DNA of 64,000 nucleotides from positions 496,001 to 560,000 of the forward strand of contig NZ_MCNV01000002.1 in assembly GCF_001718195.1 (NCBI RefSeq), read 5' to 3'. Below are positions 34,835-43,925 of the stretch, one piece after another. Position 1 is the stretch's first letter; each line of letters opens with the position of its first letter. This stretch comes from Paraburkholderia nodosa (GTDB lineage Bacteria > Pseudomonadota > Gammaproteobacteria > Burkholderiales > Burkholderiaceae). The notes beneath the pieces were generated by a model that searched no databases, was not told the DNA's origin, and saw only the letters and a list, made by a program, of their open reading frames with translations. A program made the translations under genes and the position numbers.

Positions 34835-37800
34835 CTAGCGTCTCAAGCGCGCGAAAGTCGCCAGCAGATCTTCGAGCTGTACCGGCTTTTTGAGGTGCGC
34901 GTCGAAACCCGCCTGCTCGGACTGCTCCACATCGGCCTCCTGGCCAAAGCCGCTCAGCGCGATGCAGATCACGGATTCGAGCGCGGGCTGCGAACGCAGC
35001 TTGCCAATGAACTCGTACCCGTCCATGCCCGGCATGCCGAGATCGGAGAGCACGAGATCCGGCGCGTTGCCGTTGAGCAGCGTCAGCGCTTCCTCGCCGC
35101 TCGTGGCCGTCTGCACATTCGCGCCTTCGCTCTCCAGCAGCAGCTTGAACGTCTCGACCGTGGTGGCGTCGTCGTCGACCATCAGGATATGGAGCCCCTG
35201 CAGCGACGCCACGGCCGCGCCGTCGTGGCTTTCCGCATGCGCGAACGAACGCTGCATCGGCAGCGTCACCGTGAACGTCGCGCCGCGCCCCAGGCCCTGC
35301 GACTCCGCGCGCACGCTGCCGCCGTGGATCGTCACGAGTTCCCGCACGAGCGCAAGGCCAATGCCGAGACCCGAGCGCCGCGCGGCGGACTGCCGGCTTT
35401 GCTTGTACATGTCGAAGATATGCGGCAGGAGCGCCGGTTCGATGCCGGTGCCGGTGTCTTTCACGCGCAGCACGGCTTCGTCTTCGGCGACCTCCAGCGA
35501 GACGTCCACCGAACCGCGATGGGTGAACTTCATGGCATTGCTGATGAGGTTCCAGACAATCTGCTCGATGCGCGTGAAATCGGCATGCAGGATCACCGGC
35601 GTCTGTGTGACCGAGACGTTCAGCGCAATGCCGCGCTGCTGCGCCTCGAACTGCACGGCGTGGCAAACGCGCTGCACGATCTCGCGCATGTCCACCGCCG
35701 AGCGCATGACCGAAAGCTTGCCGGTACGCACGCGCGAAATATCCAGCAGGTCGTCGATGATCTGCGCCTGACCGACCACGGTGCGCCGGATTGTGTCCGC
35801 CGCGCGCGTGAGGTTCAGGCTCTGGCGCGTTTCCGGCGCCCGCGCAATGAGTTCGGCGCTCGCCGAGATCAAGTTCAGCGGATGCTTGAGTTCGTGCGAC
35901 ACCACCGCGAGAAACTCGTCCTGGCGCCGCTGCCCGTCGCGCTCGCCGGCGTCGCGCACCTGTTCGAGGGTGGCGTTGTGCAGGTCCGCGTCCGCGGGCA
36001 CGAGCTCGCCCAGGTCGCGCGCGATCTTGGCAAAGCCGCTGACGCCCGCTTCGTCGAGGCGCGAGAGCACGCCGCTCGCGAAAAAGCGCGTGCCGTCCTT
36101 GCGCAGGTGCCAGCGTTCCTCGTCGGTGCGGCCATGCTGGCGCGCGAGCGCGAACTCGCGGTCGGCGACCTTGTTCACGCGGTCTTCTTCGGTCGAGAGC
36201 AGATCGGCGGACTGACCGATCATTTCGGCCTCCGTATAACCGAAAATGCGTTCCGCGCCCGCGTTCCAGCTCGTGATGTAACCTTCGTCGTCGAACGTGA
36301 TGATCGCGTAGTCCTTCGTGCCCTCGGCGACGATGCGCATGCGCCGCTCGCCTTCGCGCAACTGGTCTTCGGCCTGGCGGCGCCCGGTGATGTCGATGAA
36401 CGAGAGCACCGCGCCGTCGATACGGTCTTCGGTCGTGCGATACGGCACGAAGCGCGCGAGATACCAGCGCCCGTCGTTGCTCTTCAGCTCGCGCTCGATC
36501 AGGCGCAGCGAGTCGAAGGCTTCGGCGGCGTCGTCGGCGAGCTTGTCGTATTCGAGCCGGTGCGTGATGTCGAGCAGCGAGCGGCCGATATCCGAAGGAA
36601 TGATGCTGAACACGTCGGTCGCGCGCGGCGTGTAGCGCTTGATGCAGATGTTGCGGTCCACGAAGATCGTACCGATATCGTTCGCCGCGATCAGGTTCTG
36701 CAAGTCGTCGTTGATCTTGCTGGTCTCTTCGACCTTCGACTTCAGCTCCGCGTTGACGGTGGTGAGCTCCTCGTTGATCGACTGCAGCTCTTCCTTGCTG
36801 GTTTCGAGTTCCTCGGTCGCCGAGCGCAGTTCCTCGTTGATCGCCTGCAGTTCCTCGTTGGACGCCTTCAGTTCTTCCGTCGAGGTTTCCGACTGCTCGA
36901 TGGTCGACTGCAGCTGCTCCTTGGTGCGCTGCAGTTCGCGTTCGAGCTGGGTGATGATCGGGTCCTTCTGCACGTCTACGGAAGCCGTTTCCACCCCGCT
37001 CATGCTGTCTTCGACTTCGTCGAAGAGCACGAGCACGAAGTCGGCGTTCGCCTCGGGGTCGTGCACCGGCCGCGCCGTCATGTTGACGAAATACGAGCGC
37101 CCGTCGCGCTCCAGACGTACGCGCCGCGCCTCGACGCTGCGGTTCGTGTGCAGCGCCTGGTAGATCGCGGTGCGCAGCTCGAGCCGCAATTCCGGGCGCA
37201 CGGCGGCGACGATGTTGTGCGAAGGCTCGCCGCCCGAATACTGGAGGAAGCGGCCCGCGCGGTCGGACAGATGCACGATTTCCGAATCGCGGCTCACCAG
37301 CACGCTAGGCGGCGCGTACTGTTCGACGAGGCGCTGGTGCAGGTCGCCGAACGAAAAGCGGCGGCGCCCCGGCGGCTGCACAGTCGCGACCACGGGCCGC
37401 GCGTTCATCGTGCCGGCAATCGCCACGGGCACGGGCGTGTCGCCGCGCACCGCCATGTTCGCCCGGTAAATGCGGTTGCGCTTGTCCACCACGGTGAACA
37501 TCGAACTCACGCTGTCCGCGGATTCGGAACTGCCGAGGAACAGCACGCCGCCCGGCCGCAGTGCGAAGTGGAACATCTTGAGGATTTCGATCTGCGCTTC
37601 GCGGTCGAGATAGATCAGCAGGTTGCGGCAGCAGATCAGGTCGAGGCGCGAGAACGGCGGATCGCTCAGCACGTTGTGATGCGCGAACAGCATGTGCTCG
37701 CGCAGTTCTTTCTTCACACGATAATGCGCGGCGTCCTTGGAGAAGAACTGGCGCACGCGTGCCGGCGTGACGTCGGCGAGGATCGAGTCAGGGAAGAGCC

Positions 37801-38914
37801 CCGTGCGCGCGAACGAAATCGCGCGTTCGTCGATGTCGGTTGCGAACACCTGGAACGAGGTGCCTTCCGTCGACTTGAGCGAGCGCTCCTGGAGCAGCAT
37901 CGCCAGCGAATAGGCTTCCTCGCCCGTGGCGCAGCCCACGGACCACACGCGGATGCGGTCCTGTTCGCCGCGCCCTTCGAACAGCTGCGGCAGGACCTCG
38001 CGCTCGAGCACGTCGAACGCTTCCTTGTCGCGGAAGAAGTTGGTGACGCTGATGAGCATGTCCTGCAGCAGCGCCTGGGTTTCCTCGGGATGCAGATGCA
38101 GATGGTCCCGGTACGCCTGCAGGTCGGTGATGCCGTTGACCTGCAAGCGCCGTTCGATGCGGCGCAGGACGGTGGCGCGCTTGTAGTGGCGGAAATCGTG
38201 CGCCGTGCGCGTGCGCAGGATGATCATGATCTCGCGCAGCGCCCGCTCGGCCGCCTCGTTGATATGCTCTTCGCGCCGCTCCTCGCTTTCCGCGACCGGC
38301 AGTTGAATTTCCTTCGTCGTCGACCAGAGGTCCATCAGACGCTGCGGCATCTCCGCCGCCGTGGTGACGAAGTCGACCATGCCGGTGGCGATGGCGCTGC
38401 GCGGCATGCTGTCGTATTCCGCCTCCGCGGGATCCTGGGCAAACGTGATGCCGCCCATCTCCTTGACGCGCGAGAGGCCGGCGGAGCCGTCCGAGCCCGC
38501 GCCCGAGAGCACGATGCCGATGGCGCGCTCGTGATGCGTTTCGGCGAGCGTGCGGAAGAACACGTCGATCGCCGCGCGGCGGCCCTCCTGAGGCTGACTG
38601 GGAGAAACGCGCAGATAGTCGTCCACCATCGCCAGATCGAGTGACGGTGTGATGACGTACACATGGTCGGGCTCGATGGGCGTCGGGCTCGTCACCTCCA
38701 CCACGGGCATGTCGGTCGCCTTGCGCAGCAGCGCGGCCATACTGCTTTCGTGGTCGGGCGCGAGATGGACGACCACGACGAACGCCATCGAGGTGTGGGA
38801 GGGAAGGGATTCGAAGAAGGCCAGCAGCGCGCTAAGGCCGCCTGCCGATGCGCCGATACCGACGATCGGATAATTGGTCTGGCTGCGGGGCATATGGCCA
38901 CGTCGTTTCGGCAT
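34835..38914 (-). CDS. Giant hybrid sensor kinase: CheB, CheR, coiled coil, PAS, kinase, receiver
   Basis: A 1359-residue protein. Order: CheB methylesterase (about 15-195, GIGASAGG, SGAGSDGSAG), CheR methyltransferase (about 215-490, with the FFRDKEAF, SVGCATGEEAYS and ICCRNLLIYLD blocks), a PAS-like part (about 530-640), a long coiled coil with repeats of EELKASNEELQAINEELRS type (about 650-740), two PAS domains (about 745-990), HisKA (H in VVSHELKHPLNLI), HATPase (NLISNAMKFTHRG, GLGIGLALV) and a receiver with DLGMPGMDG. The ATG at 38914 is kept since an inner ATG at 38893 has no ribosome binding site. It would methylate and demethylate or phosphorylate partners in response to PAS signals; no chemoreceptor or CheA is nearby. 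Confidence 0.94.
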   Translation of the reverse strand: MPKRRGHMPRSQTNYPIVGIGASAGGLSALLAFFESLPSHTSMAFVVVVHLAPDHESSMAALLRKATDMPVVEVTSPTPIEPDHVYVITPSLDLAMVDDYLRVSPSQPQEGRRAAIDVFFRTLAETHHERAIGIVLSGAGSDGSAGLSRVKEMGGITFAQDPAEAEYDSMPRSAIATGMVDFVTTAAEMPQRLMDLWSTTKEIQLPVAESEERREEHINEAAERALREIMIILRTRTAHDFRHYKRATVLRRIERRLQVNGITDLQAYRDHLHLHPEETQALLQDMLISVTNFFRDKEAFDVLEREVLPQLFEGRGEQDRIRVWSVGCATGEEAYSLAMLLQERSLKSTEGTSFQVFATDIDERAISFARTGLFPDSILADVTPARVRQFFSKDAAHYRVKKELREHMLFAHHNVLSDPPFSRLDLICCRNLLIYLDREAQIEILKMFHFALRPGGVLFLGSSESADSVSSMFTVVDKRNRIYRANMAVRGDTPVPVAIAGTMNARPVVATVQPPGRRRFSFGDLHQRLVEQYAPPSVLVSRDSEIVHLSDRAGRFLQYSGGEPSHNIVAAVRPELRLELRTAIYQALHTNRSVEARRVRLERDGRSYFVNMTARPVHDPEANADFVLVLFDEVEDSMSGVETASVDVQKDPIITQLERELQRTKEQLQSTIEQSETSTEELKASNEELQAINEELRSATEELETSKEELQSINEELTTVNAELKSKVEETSKINDDLQNLIAANDIGTIFVDRNICIKRYTPRATDVFSIIPSDIGRSLLDITHRLEYDKLADDAAEAFDSLRLIERELKSNDGRWYLARFVPYRTTEDRIDGAVLSFIDITGRRQAEDQLREGERRMRIVAEGTKDYAIITFDDEGYITSWNAGAERIFGYTEAEMIGQSADLLSTEEDRVNKVADREFALARQHGRTDEERWHLRKDGTRFFASGVLSRLDEAGVSGFAKIARDLGELVPADADLHNATLEQVRDAGERDGQRRQDEFLAVVSHELKHPLNLISASAELIARAPETRQSLNLTRAADTIRRTVVGQAQIIDDLLDISRVRTGKLSVMRSAVDMREIVQRVCHAVQFEAQQRGIALNVSVTQTPVILHADFTRIEQIVWNLISNAMKFTHRGSVDVSLEVAEDEAVLRVKDTGTGIEPALLPHIFDMYKQSRQSAARRSGLGIGLALVRELVTIHGGSVRAESQGLGRGATFTVTLPMQRSFAHAESHDGAAVASLQGLHILMVDDDATTVETFKLLLESEGANVQTATSGEEALTLLNGNAPDLVLSDLGMPGMDGYEFIGKLRSQPALESVICIALSGFGQEADVEQSEQAGFDAHLKKPVQLEDLLATFARLRR

Positions 38915-38987
38915 GATCGCCAGGTCCTGAAGTTGGAATGAATCGCGTTCGCACTCGCGCGCTCAGGCCGCGGGTGCTGCGCCGACA

Positions 38988-39977
38988 TTATCCCTCCAGG
39001 AGCATCGACTGCAATAGTCCTGCCGCATCGCCCGCACGCCGCGCGGTTTCCTCCTCCCGCTGCTGCGCATCGCGGTCGCCGCACTGCCGGTAGTGTTCGC
39101 TCTGGGCACGGCTCATCGATTCGCGCTCGCGCAGCGCGCGCAGCGCGTCGCGCAACGAGCGCTCCACGTCGCGGCTGCGGCCCCGGTTGAGCGAGGCCGC
39201 CGTGTAGGCGTGGCCCGTATGGCAGCGGTAGCGCAGCAGACGCGAGTAGTCGAGGCGCCAGAGCGTGCCGTTGCACTCGGGGCAGGTGAACGTCGAAGGC
39301 GTGCCGATGCTGGTCAGATCGCCGGCCAGGCCATTGCCCTCGCGCCAGGCGCGCAGCTCCGTGCTGACGAGCCCGGCGGCGCGGCGTCTCGCGACGCCTT
39401 CCTCGGCCGTTGCGGGCGGCGCGCGGTCCGTCAATTCCACGAGCCGGTGGGCCACGCCCGCGAGCGGCAGGATGTAGTCGGCGAACGGCGCAGCGTTGAG
39501 CGGCATTTCGCTGGCGAAGGCGTCGGACGGGTCCTGGACGATCCCGGTGCCGCCGCAGGCCTGGATGGCCTCGAGACCGGCCGCGCCGTCGTCCAGCAGG
39601 CCCGTAAGAATCACGCCGATGCTGCGCGGGCCCAGTTCCGCGGCCACGCTGCGAAAGAGCGGGTCGATGGCCGGACGGGCAAAGTTTTCCTTCGCGGCAT
39701 GCACGAGCCGCAGATGCGAGCCCTCCACGATCATGTGCTGGTCGGGGGGCGCCACGTAAATCCTGCCGCGCGCCCAGGTTTCGCCGTCCGCGGCATGCAC
39801 TGCGCGCAGCGGGCCTGCGCTGTTGAGCAGCGAAGGCAGATGGCTGTAGTGGCTGCCCACATGGAGCACGATTGCGATCGTCGCCCGCAAGTCGGGCGGA
39901 AGCGCGGACACAAGACTTCGAAGCGCATCGACGCCGCCCGACGATGTGCCTATGGCGATGAAGTCTCGGTAGATCAA
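38988..39977 (-). CDS. Stand-alone CheB methylesterase with C-terminal zinc-ribbon-like region
   Basis: A 329-residue CheB without a receiver domain. The only usable start is a TTG at 39977 (an in-frame stop lies upstream), with a weak GGA site. The esterase domain (about 1-185) has the catalytic Ser loop GTSSGG, the His in VLHVGSHY and the Asp loop TGLLDDGAAG. The C-terminal part carries CPECNGTLW and YRCHTGHAY, a Cys/His arrangement that looks like a zinc ribbon, and then a charged helix. It precedes the giant CheB-CheR kinase gene by 73 bp on the same strand. It probably removes methyl groups from a partner that the CheR part of the kinase marks (inference). Confidence 0.9.
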   Translation of the reverse strand: MIYRDFIAIGTSSGGVDALRSLVSALPPDLRATIAIVLHVGSHYSHLPSLLNSAGPLRAVHAADGETWARGRIYVAPPDQHMIVEGSHLRLVHAAKENFARPAIDPLFRSVAAELGPRSIGVILTGLLDDGAAGLEAIQACGGTGIVQDPSDAFASEMPLNAAPFADYILPLAGVAHRLVELTDRAPPATAEEGVARRRAAGLVSTELRAWREGNGLAGDLTSIGTPSTFTCPECNGTLWRLDYSRLLRYRCHTGHAYTAASLNRGRSRDVERSLRDALRALRERESMSRAQSEHYRQCGDRDAQQREEETARRAGDAAGLLQSMLLEG

Positions 39978-40127
39978 TTGGTGTCCAGGCTGGCAGGTGA
40001 ATCGGGATCAATCCGTCACTTTGCGCAATTGCCGTGCCTGCAGGGGTGGCAGAGAGCGAGCGCGGGGGCCGCGGCATCTGCCTTGCTGTTTCGTCGGGGA
40101 CTGACGAACAGGACGGAGGGCAGGCCG

Positions 40128-41060
40128 ATGACACGATCCACGCGCGCCGCCGCGGCCATGGCGAGCGTCGCGGCGGGCGCCGCGCTCGCCATGTGGTCCA
40201 CGCGCAGCCTGCGCGAAGCTGCGCACGCACGTGCGAGCGGCAAGCACGTGGCCGCAGCGCGCAGCTTCAATCATGGGTCGGCGCTGCTCGCGCTCTCCGT
40301 ACTGGCCGACAGCGCCATGGAGCACTATCGCGGCTCGTTCGAAAACCGTGCGATGTACCTGCCGCCCGCCGTGGCGCTCTGCTCGCTCGCCGCGGCGCTG
40401 CATGGCGGCGCGGACCGGCGCGCGGCCTCGCACGGGCTGCGTCACGCGATCCAGCTCACCAGCGCCGCGACCGGCGTGACGGGCACCGCCTTCCATCTTT
40501 ACAACGTGACGAAGCGGCCCGGCGGATTCAGCTGGCATAACGCCTTTTACGGCGCGCCGGCGGGCGCACCCTTCGCGCTGGTGCTCTCCGGCGTGCTGGG
40601 CGCAGTCGCCGAGCAGTTGCGCGACGAGCCCGGGCACGACCCGCAGCTCTTCGGCATGCCCGCGGGCAAGGCGCTCGCGCTGGTGGCGGGCGTGGGGCTG
40701 CTCGGCACAGCGGCCGAGGCGGCGCTGCTGCACTTTCGCGGCGCGTTCCAGCATCCGGCGATGTACGCGCCCGTGACCATCGTGCCTGTGAGCAGCGCGT
40801 TGCTCGCGCATGCGGCGTGGGCCCCGCCCCGCCATGCGGCCCGCGCGAGCGTGTTCGCGCGCTTCTGGCTGCGGCTCACGGCGGCGCTCGGTTTTGCGGG
40901 CTTCGGCTTTCATGCGAACGGCGTGGCGCGCGCGCAGGGCGGCTGGCGCAACTGGTCGCAAAATCTGTTCGCGGGGCCGCCCCTGCCCGCGCCGCCCGCC
41001 TTCAGCGCGCTCGCGCTCGCGGGGCTTGCGGCGTTGCGCATGCGGGAGACCGAACGATGA
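40128..41060 (+). CDS. Integral membrane protein of the GMC dehydrogenase operon
   Basis: A 310-residue protein starting at the ATG at 40128 with GGAGGG upstream. Eight or so hydrophobic stretches are visible, rich in Ala and Leu; conserved-looking His residues occur in FNHGSALLALS, MEHYRGSFENRAMYLPP, TAFHLYNVTKRPGG and LLHFRGAFQHPAMYAP, the second and fourth of which resemble each other and may mark an internal duplication. I do not recognise the family. It overlaps the next gene by four bases (ATGA). Its role is probably membrane docking of the dehydrogenase or haem/electron transfer (inference only). Confidence 0.75.
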   Translation: MTRSTRAAAAMASVAAGAALAMWSTRSLREAAHARASGKHVAAARSFNHGSALLALSVLADSAMEHYRGSFENRAMYLPPAVALCSLAAALHGGADRRAASHGLRHAIQLTSAATGVTGTAFHLYNVTKRPGGFSWHNAFYGAPAGAPFALVLSGVLGAVAEQLRDEPGHDPQLFGMPAGKALALVAGVGLLGTAAEAALLHFRGAFQHPAMYAPVTIVPVSSALLAHAAWAPPRHAARASVFARFWLRLTAALGFAGFGFHANGVARAQGGWRNWSQNLFAGPPLPAPPAFSALALAGLAALRMRETER

Positions 41061-41728
41061 CCCGAACGCCGACCTATCCCGGCTACGACGTGCTTGCCAA
41101 ACGCGACACGCCTTCGTGGGACGCCCCCACGCGTGCGGTGATCGCGGCGCGCCTGAACACCCCGAACCAGGCGCGCTATCTCGGTCCATCGCAGTGGCAA
41201 ACGCTGCTCGCGCTGTGCGACACGATCGTGCCGCAGCCCGGCAACGTCAATGGCGTGCACGCTCCGGGCGTGCCGGTCGCCGCGCTCGTGGAAGGCAAAC
41301 TGCTCGACGACCGCCGCGACGGGTTTCGCGACGCCCGCCTGCCGCCGTTGCGCGCCGCCTGGGAGACGGGGCTCGCCGCCCTCGATGCGGAAAGCGTGAA
41401 AGCCTCCGGGGAGCCCTTTGCCCAGTTGGACGACGAACGGCGGCGTGCGCTCGTCGCCCGCATGCAGCGTGGCGAGCTGCGCAGCCGGGCCTGGCACGGC
41501 ATGCCGTGCGACCTGTTCTTCGCGAAGCGCGTGCTGCACGACGTGAGCGCCGCGTACTGGTCGCACCCGCTCGCGTGGAATGCGATGGGCTTTGGCGGCC
41601 CGGCGAATCCGCGCGGCTACGTGCGCCTCTATACGAACCGGCGCGATCCTTGGGAAGCCGTCGAAGCCGCCGACGAAAGCGACGCGGCGCACGAGGCCGC
41701 CCGCAGGGAGAACGAGCGTGTGCGCTGA
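41057..41728 (+). CDS. Gluconate 2-dehydrogenase subunit 3-like protein
   Basis: A 223-residue protein starting at the ATG at 41057. It fits the gluconate-2-dehydrogenase small-subunit (subunit 3) family, which pairs with GMC flavoproteins: the stretch LLALCDTIVPQPG, Asp/Arg-rich middle, then CDLFFAKRVLHDVSAAYWSHPLAWN and GFGGPANPRGY near the end. No twin-arginine signal is visible, although family members in other bacteria often have one. It overlaps the GMC gene by 11 bases, so the two are translated together and probably form a heterodimer. Confidence 0.82.
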   Translation: MTRTPTYPGYDVLAKRDTPSWDAPTRAVIAARLNTPNQARYLGPSQWQTLLALCDTIVPQPGNVNGVHAPGVPVAALVEGKLLDDRRDGFRDARLPPLRAAWETGLAALDAESVKASGEPFAQLDDERRRALVARMQRGELRSRAWHGMPCDLFFAKRVLHDVSAAYWSHPLAWNAMGFGGPANPRGYVRLYTNRRDPWEAVEAADESDAAHEAARRENERVR

Positions 41729-43379
41729 TCTCGCCGACTCGACCGACGCCAGCGAAGCGCCGCGCGGCAAACACGGCCGCGCGCCCGACGTGTTCCGGCG
41801 CGGTGGCTGGATCCCCATGCACGAATACGCGCTCGACGATCCGGTGGATTTCGCCATCGTCGGCACCGGCGCGGGAGGCGCGACGCTCGCCTGCCGGCTT
41901 GCGGAGGCGGGCTTTCGCGTGGTGGCGTTCGACGCGGGCGCATGGTGGCGGCCCCTCGAAGAATTCGCCTCCGACGAGACCCACCAGGCCAAGCTCTACT
42001 GGACCGACGAACGCATCTGCGACGGCGAAAACCCCTTGCAGCTGGGCAGCAACAACAGCGGCCGTGCGGTGGGCGGCAGCACCGTCCACTTCGCCATGGT
42101 CTCGCTGCGCTTTCGGCCCGAGTGGTTTCAATCGCGCACCAAACTCGGCTATGGCGTGGATTGGCCGCTCGACTGGCGCGAGATGTGGCGCTACTACACC
42201 GAGGTCGAGCAGGCGCTCGGCATCTCCGGGCCGGTGAACTATCCGTGGGGACCCAAACGCCCGCGCTATCCGTATCGCGCGCATGAAATCAACGGCGCGG
42301 GCCTCGTGCTCGCCCGCGGCTGCGAGGCGCTCGGCATTCCCTGGGCGCCCACGCCGCTCGCGACGCTCTCCGCGCCGCGCGGCGACGCGCATCAGTGCGT
42401 CTATCGGGGCTTTTGCGTGTCGGGCTGCGCGACCAACGCGAAGCAGAGCGCGCTCGTCACGTGGATTCCCCGCGCCGTGCGCGCGGGCGCGGAAATCCGC
42501 GATCTCGCGATGGTGGGCCGCATCGAAACCGACGCGCTGGCTCGCGCCGCCGGCGTGCATTTTCATCGCGAGGGGCGCTGGCATTTCCAGCGCGCGCGCA
42601 ACGTGGTCGTGGCGGGGTACGCCATCGAAACGCCGCGCCTGCTGCTGCTCTCCGCGAACGGTCGCTTTCCCGAAGGCCTGGCGAACCGCTCGGGACTCGT
42701 CGGCAAGAATCTCATGGTGCAGACGAACCAGGCCGCGTGGGGCGTATTCGACGACGAAATCCGCTGGTACAAGGGGCCGCCTTCGCTGGCGCTCACCGAA
42801 CACTGGAACTATCAGGACGAAGGCAAGGACTTTCACGGCGGCTATTGCTACATGAGCCAGGGCCCGCTTCCGCTCGTCTGGGCGGCGACGCAAACGAGCC
42901 GCGGCCTGTGGGGCGACGCGCTCATGCGCGAGATGACGAAGTACAACCATCAGGCGGGTCTCAAGATGGTGGGCGAGACGCTCCCGCAGGAACGCAACCG
43001 CGTGACGCTCGCCGACGAGAAAGACGCGCTCGGCCTGCCCGTCGCACGCGTCACATGGTCGATGGGCGAGAACGACCGCCGGCTCGTGAACCACGCGCTG
43101 GACTATATGAGCCGTGCATTGGAGGCGGCGGGCGCGCGCGACATCTGGACCCAGGACGACGACACCTGCCACCTGAACGGCACGGCGCGCATGGGCAGCG
43201 ACGCGCAAACGAGCGTCGTCGATGCGGACTGCCGCTCATGGGACATTCCGAATTTATGGATTTGCGACGGCTCCGTGTTTCCGACCGTAGGCGGCGTCAA
43301 TCCTTCGCTCACCATCCAGGCCGTTGCGTGCCGCACCGCCGACCGCATCAAGACGCTGGCCGCGCGCGGCGAGCTTTGA
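41718..43379 (+). CDS. GMC-family FAD dehydrogenase (large subunit)
   Basis: A 553-residue flavoprotein. The start is a GTG at 41718, inside the end of the previous gene, with GGGAG upstream. It has the FAD-binding GTGAGGATLACRLAEAG (49-65), the GMC block GSNNSGRAVGGSTVHFAM, the catalytic His 485 in CHLNGTARMGSD and the conserved Asn 528 in GGVNPSLTIQA. It should oxidise an alcohol, sugar or sugar acid and pass electrons to a cytochrome. A Cys-rich stretch (CVYRGFCVSGCATNAKQ) is present, as in gluconate and fructose dehydrogenases, where it may hold a cluster or disulfide. With subunit 3 upstream and a tri-haem cytochrome downstream, it fits a three-part periplasmic dehydrogenase; no signal is seen on this subunit. 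Confidence 0.93.
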   Translation: MCADLADSTDASEAPRGKHGRAPDVFRRGGWIPMHEYALDDPVDFAIVGTGAGGATLACRLAEAGFRVVAFDAGAWWRPLEEFASDETHQAKLYWTDERICDGENPLQLGSNNSGRAVGGSTVHFAMVSLRFRPEWFQSRTKLGYGVDWPLDWREMWRYYTEVEQALGISGPVNYPWGPKRPRYPYRAHEINGAGLVLARGCEALGIPWAPTPLATLSAPRGDAHQCVYRGFCVSGCATNAKQSALVTWIPRAVRAGAEIRDLAMVGRIETDALARAAGVHFHREGRWHFQRARNVVVAGYAIETPRLLLLSANGRFPEGLANRSGLVGKNLMVQTNQAAWGVFDDEIRWYKGPPSLALTEHWNYQDEGKDFHGGYCYMSQGPLPLVWAATQTSRGLWGDALMREMTKYNHQAGLKMVGETLPQERNRVTLADEKDALGLPVARVTWSMGENDRRLVNHALDYMSRALEAAGARDIWTQDDDTCHLNGTARMGSDAQTSVVDADCRSWDIPNLWICDGSVFPTVGGVNPSLTIQAVACRTADRIKTLAARGEL

Positions 43380-43439
43380 TGACCATCGCGCGGGCACGCG
43401 TCGTGCGTTGACGCAGATGTTTTTCAAAAGGAGGCCATC

Positions 43440-43592
43440 ATGCCACTCAGCAAGGGAAAAACTCGCGAAGCGATCTCGAAGAACATCAAGACGGAAGTGA
43501 AGCAAGGCAAGTCGCAGAAGCAAGCCGTTGCCATCGCGCTGAACCAGGCGCGCAAATCCGGCGCGAAGATTCCGAAGAAGAACCAGAAGTGA
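43440..43592 (+). CDS. Small basic protein, DUF6496-like
   Basis: A 50-residue, Lys-rich protein (MPLSKGKTREAISKNIKTEV at the start, then QKQAVAIALNQARKSGAKIP) with a strong AAAAGGAGG upstream of the ATG at 43440. It matches the pattern of the short DUF6496-type proteins found in many proteobacteria and phages; the role is not known. A hairpin terminator follows six bases after the stop. It lies between the GMC gene and the oxidase genes but seems an independent unit. Confidence 0.75.
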   Translation: MPLSKGKTREAISKNIKTEVKQGKSQKQAVAIALNQARKSGAKIPKKNQK

Positions 43593-43597
43593 TCGGG

Positions 43598-43617
43598 CGC
43601 GCCGCGCACGCGGCGCG
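43598..43617 (+). terminator. Intrinsic terminator after the small basic protein gene
   Basis: CGCGCCGC-GCAC-GCGGCGCG forms an eight-pair stem with a four-base loop, followed by TCTTTCAT. It starts six bases after the stop codon and probably ends the GMC operon transcript. Confidence 0.7.
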
Positions 43618-43647
43618 TCTTTCATCACGCGTTTCGTGTTTCGTGAG

Positions 43648-43830
43648 TTAGCCATCCTCGCCGACTTCGGCAGGTTCCGGCAGGTCCGGCAACTGGTGCG
43701 GCTCCGCCTGAGGGGCGCCGGATTCGCGCTCGTCGGGTTCTGCGCCGCCGCCCGGATCGTTCTTTTTCGGCGGCGTGACGGGCTCCATCTGGACGCGTCG
43801 AAAACGGGGCAGGTCGTAAGGGCTTTGCAT
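43648..43830 (-). CDS. Small proline-rich protein, 60 residues
   Basis: A 60-residue frame with GGAGAT upstream of its ATG at 43830. The protein is Pro/Glu-rich (PRFRRVQMEPVTPPKKNDPG, then SGAPQAEPHQLPDLPEPAE) and likely disordered. It lies between the small basic protein and the cytochrome oxidase genes, on the opposite strand. No family is recognised. Confidence 0.5.
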   Translation of the reverse strand: MQSPYDLPRFRRVQMEPVTPPKKNDPGGGAEPDERESGAPQAEPHQLPDLPEPAEVGEDG

Positions 43831-43925
43831 GCTCGATCTCCATAAAAAACGCCGGTAAAAGCGCGTAGCGGGACTGCCGGGATCGCGCAGCGCGTGTGCC
43901 TGGCTCGCGCAGCGATGAGGCGTGC

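Noticed and set aside
34895..38644. Open frame of 1249 codons antisense to the hybrid kinase gene
   Set aside because: It is the GC-rich mirror of a real gene: the protein is full of Arg, His, Val and Asp from reversed codons, shows no known domain, and the opposite strand has clear CheB, CheR and kinase motifs.
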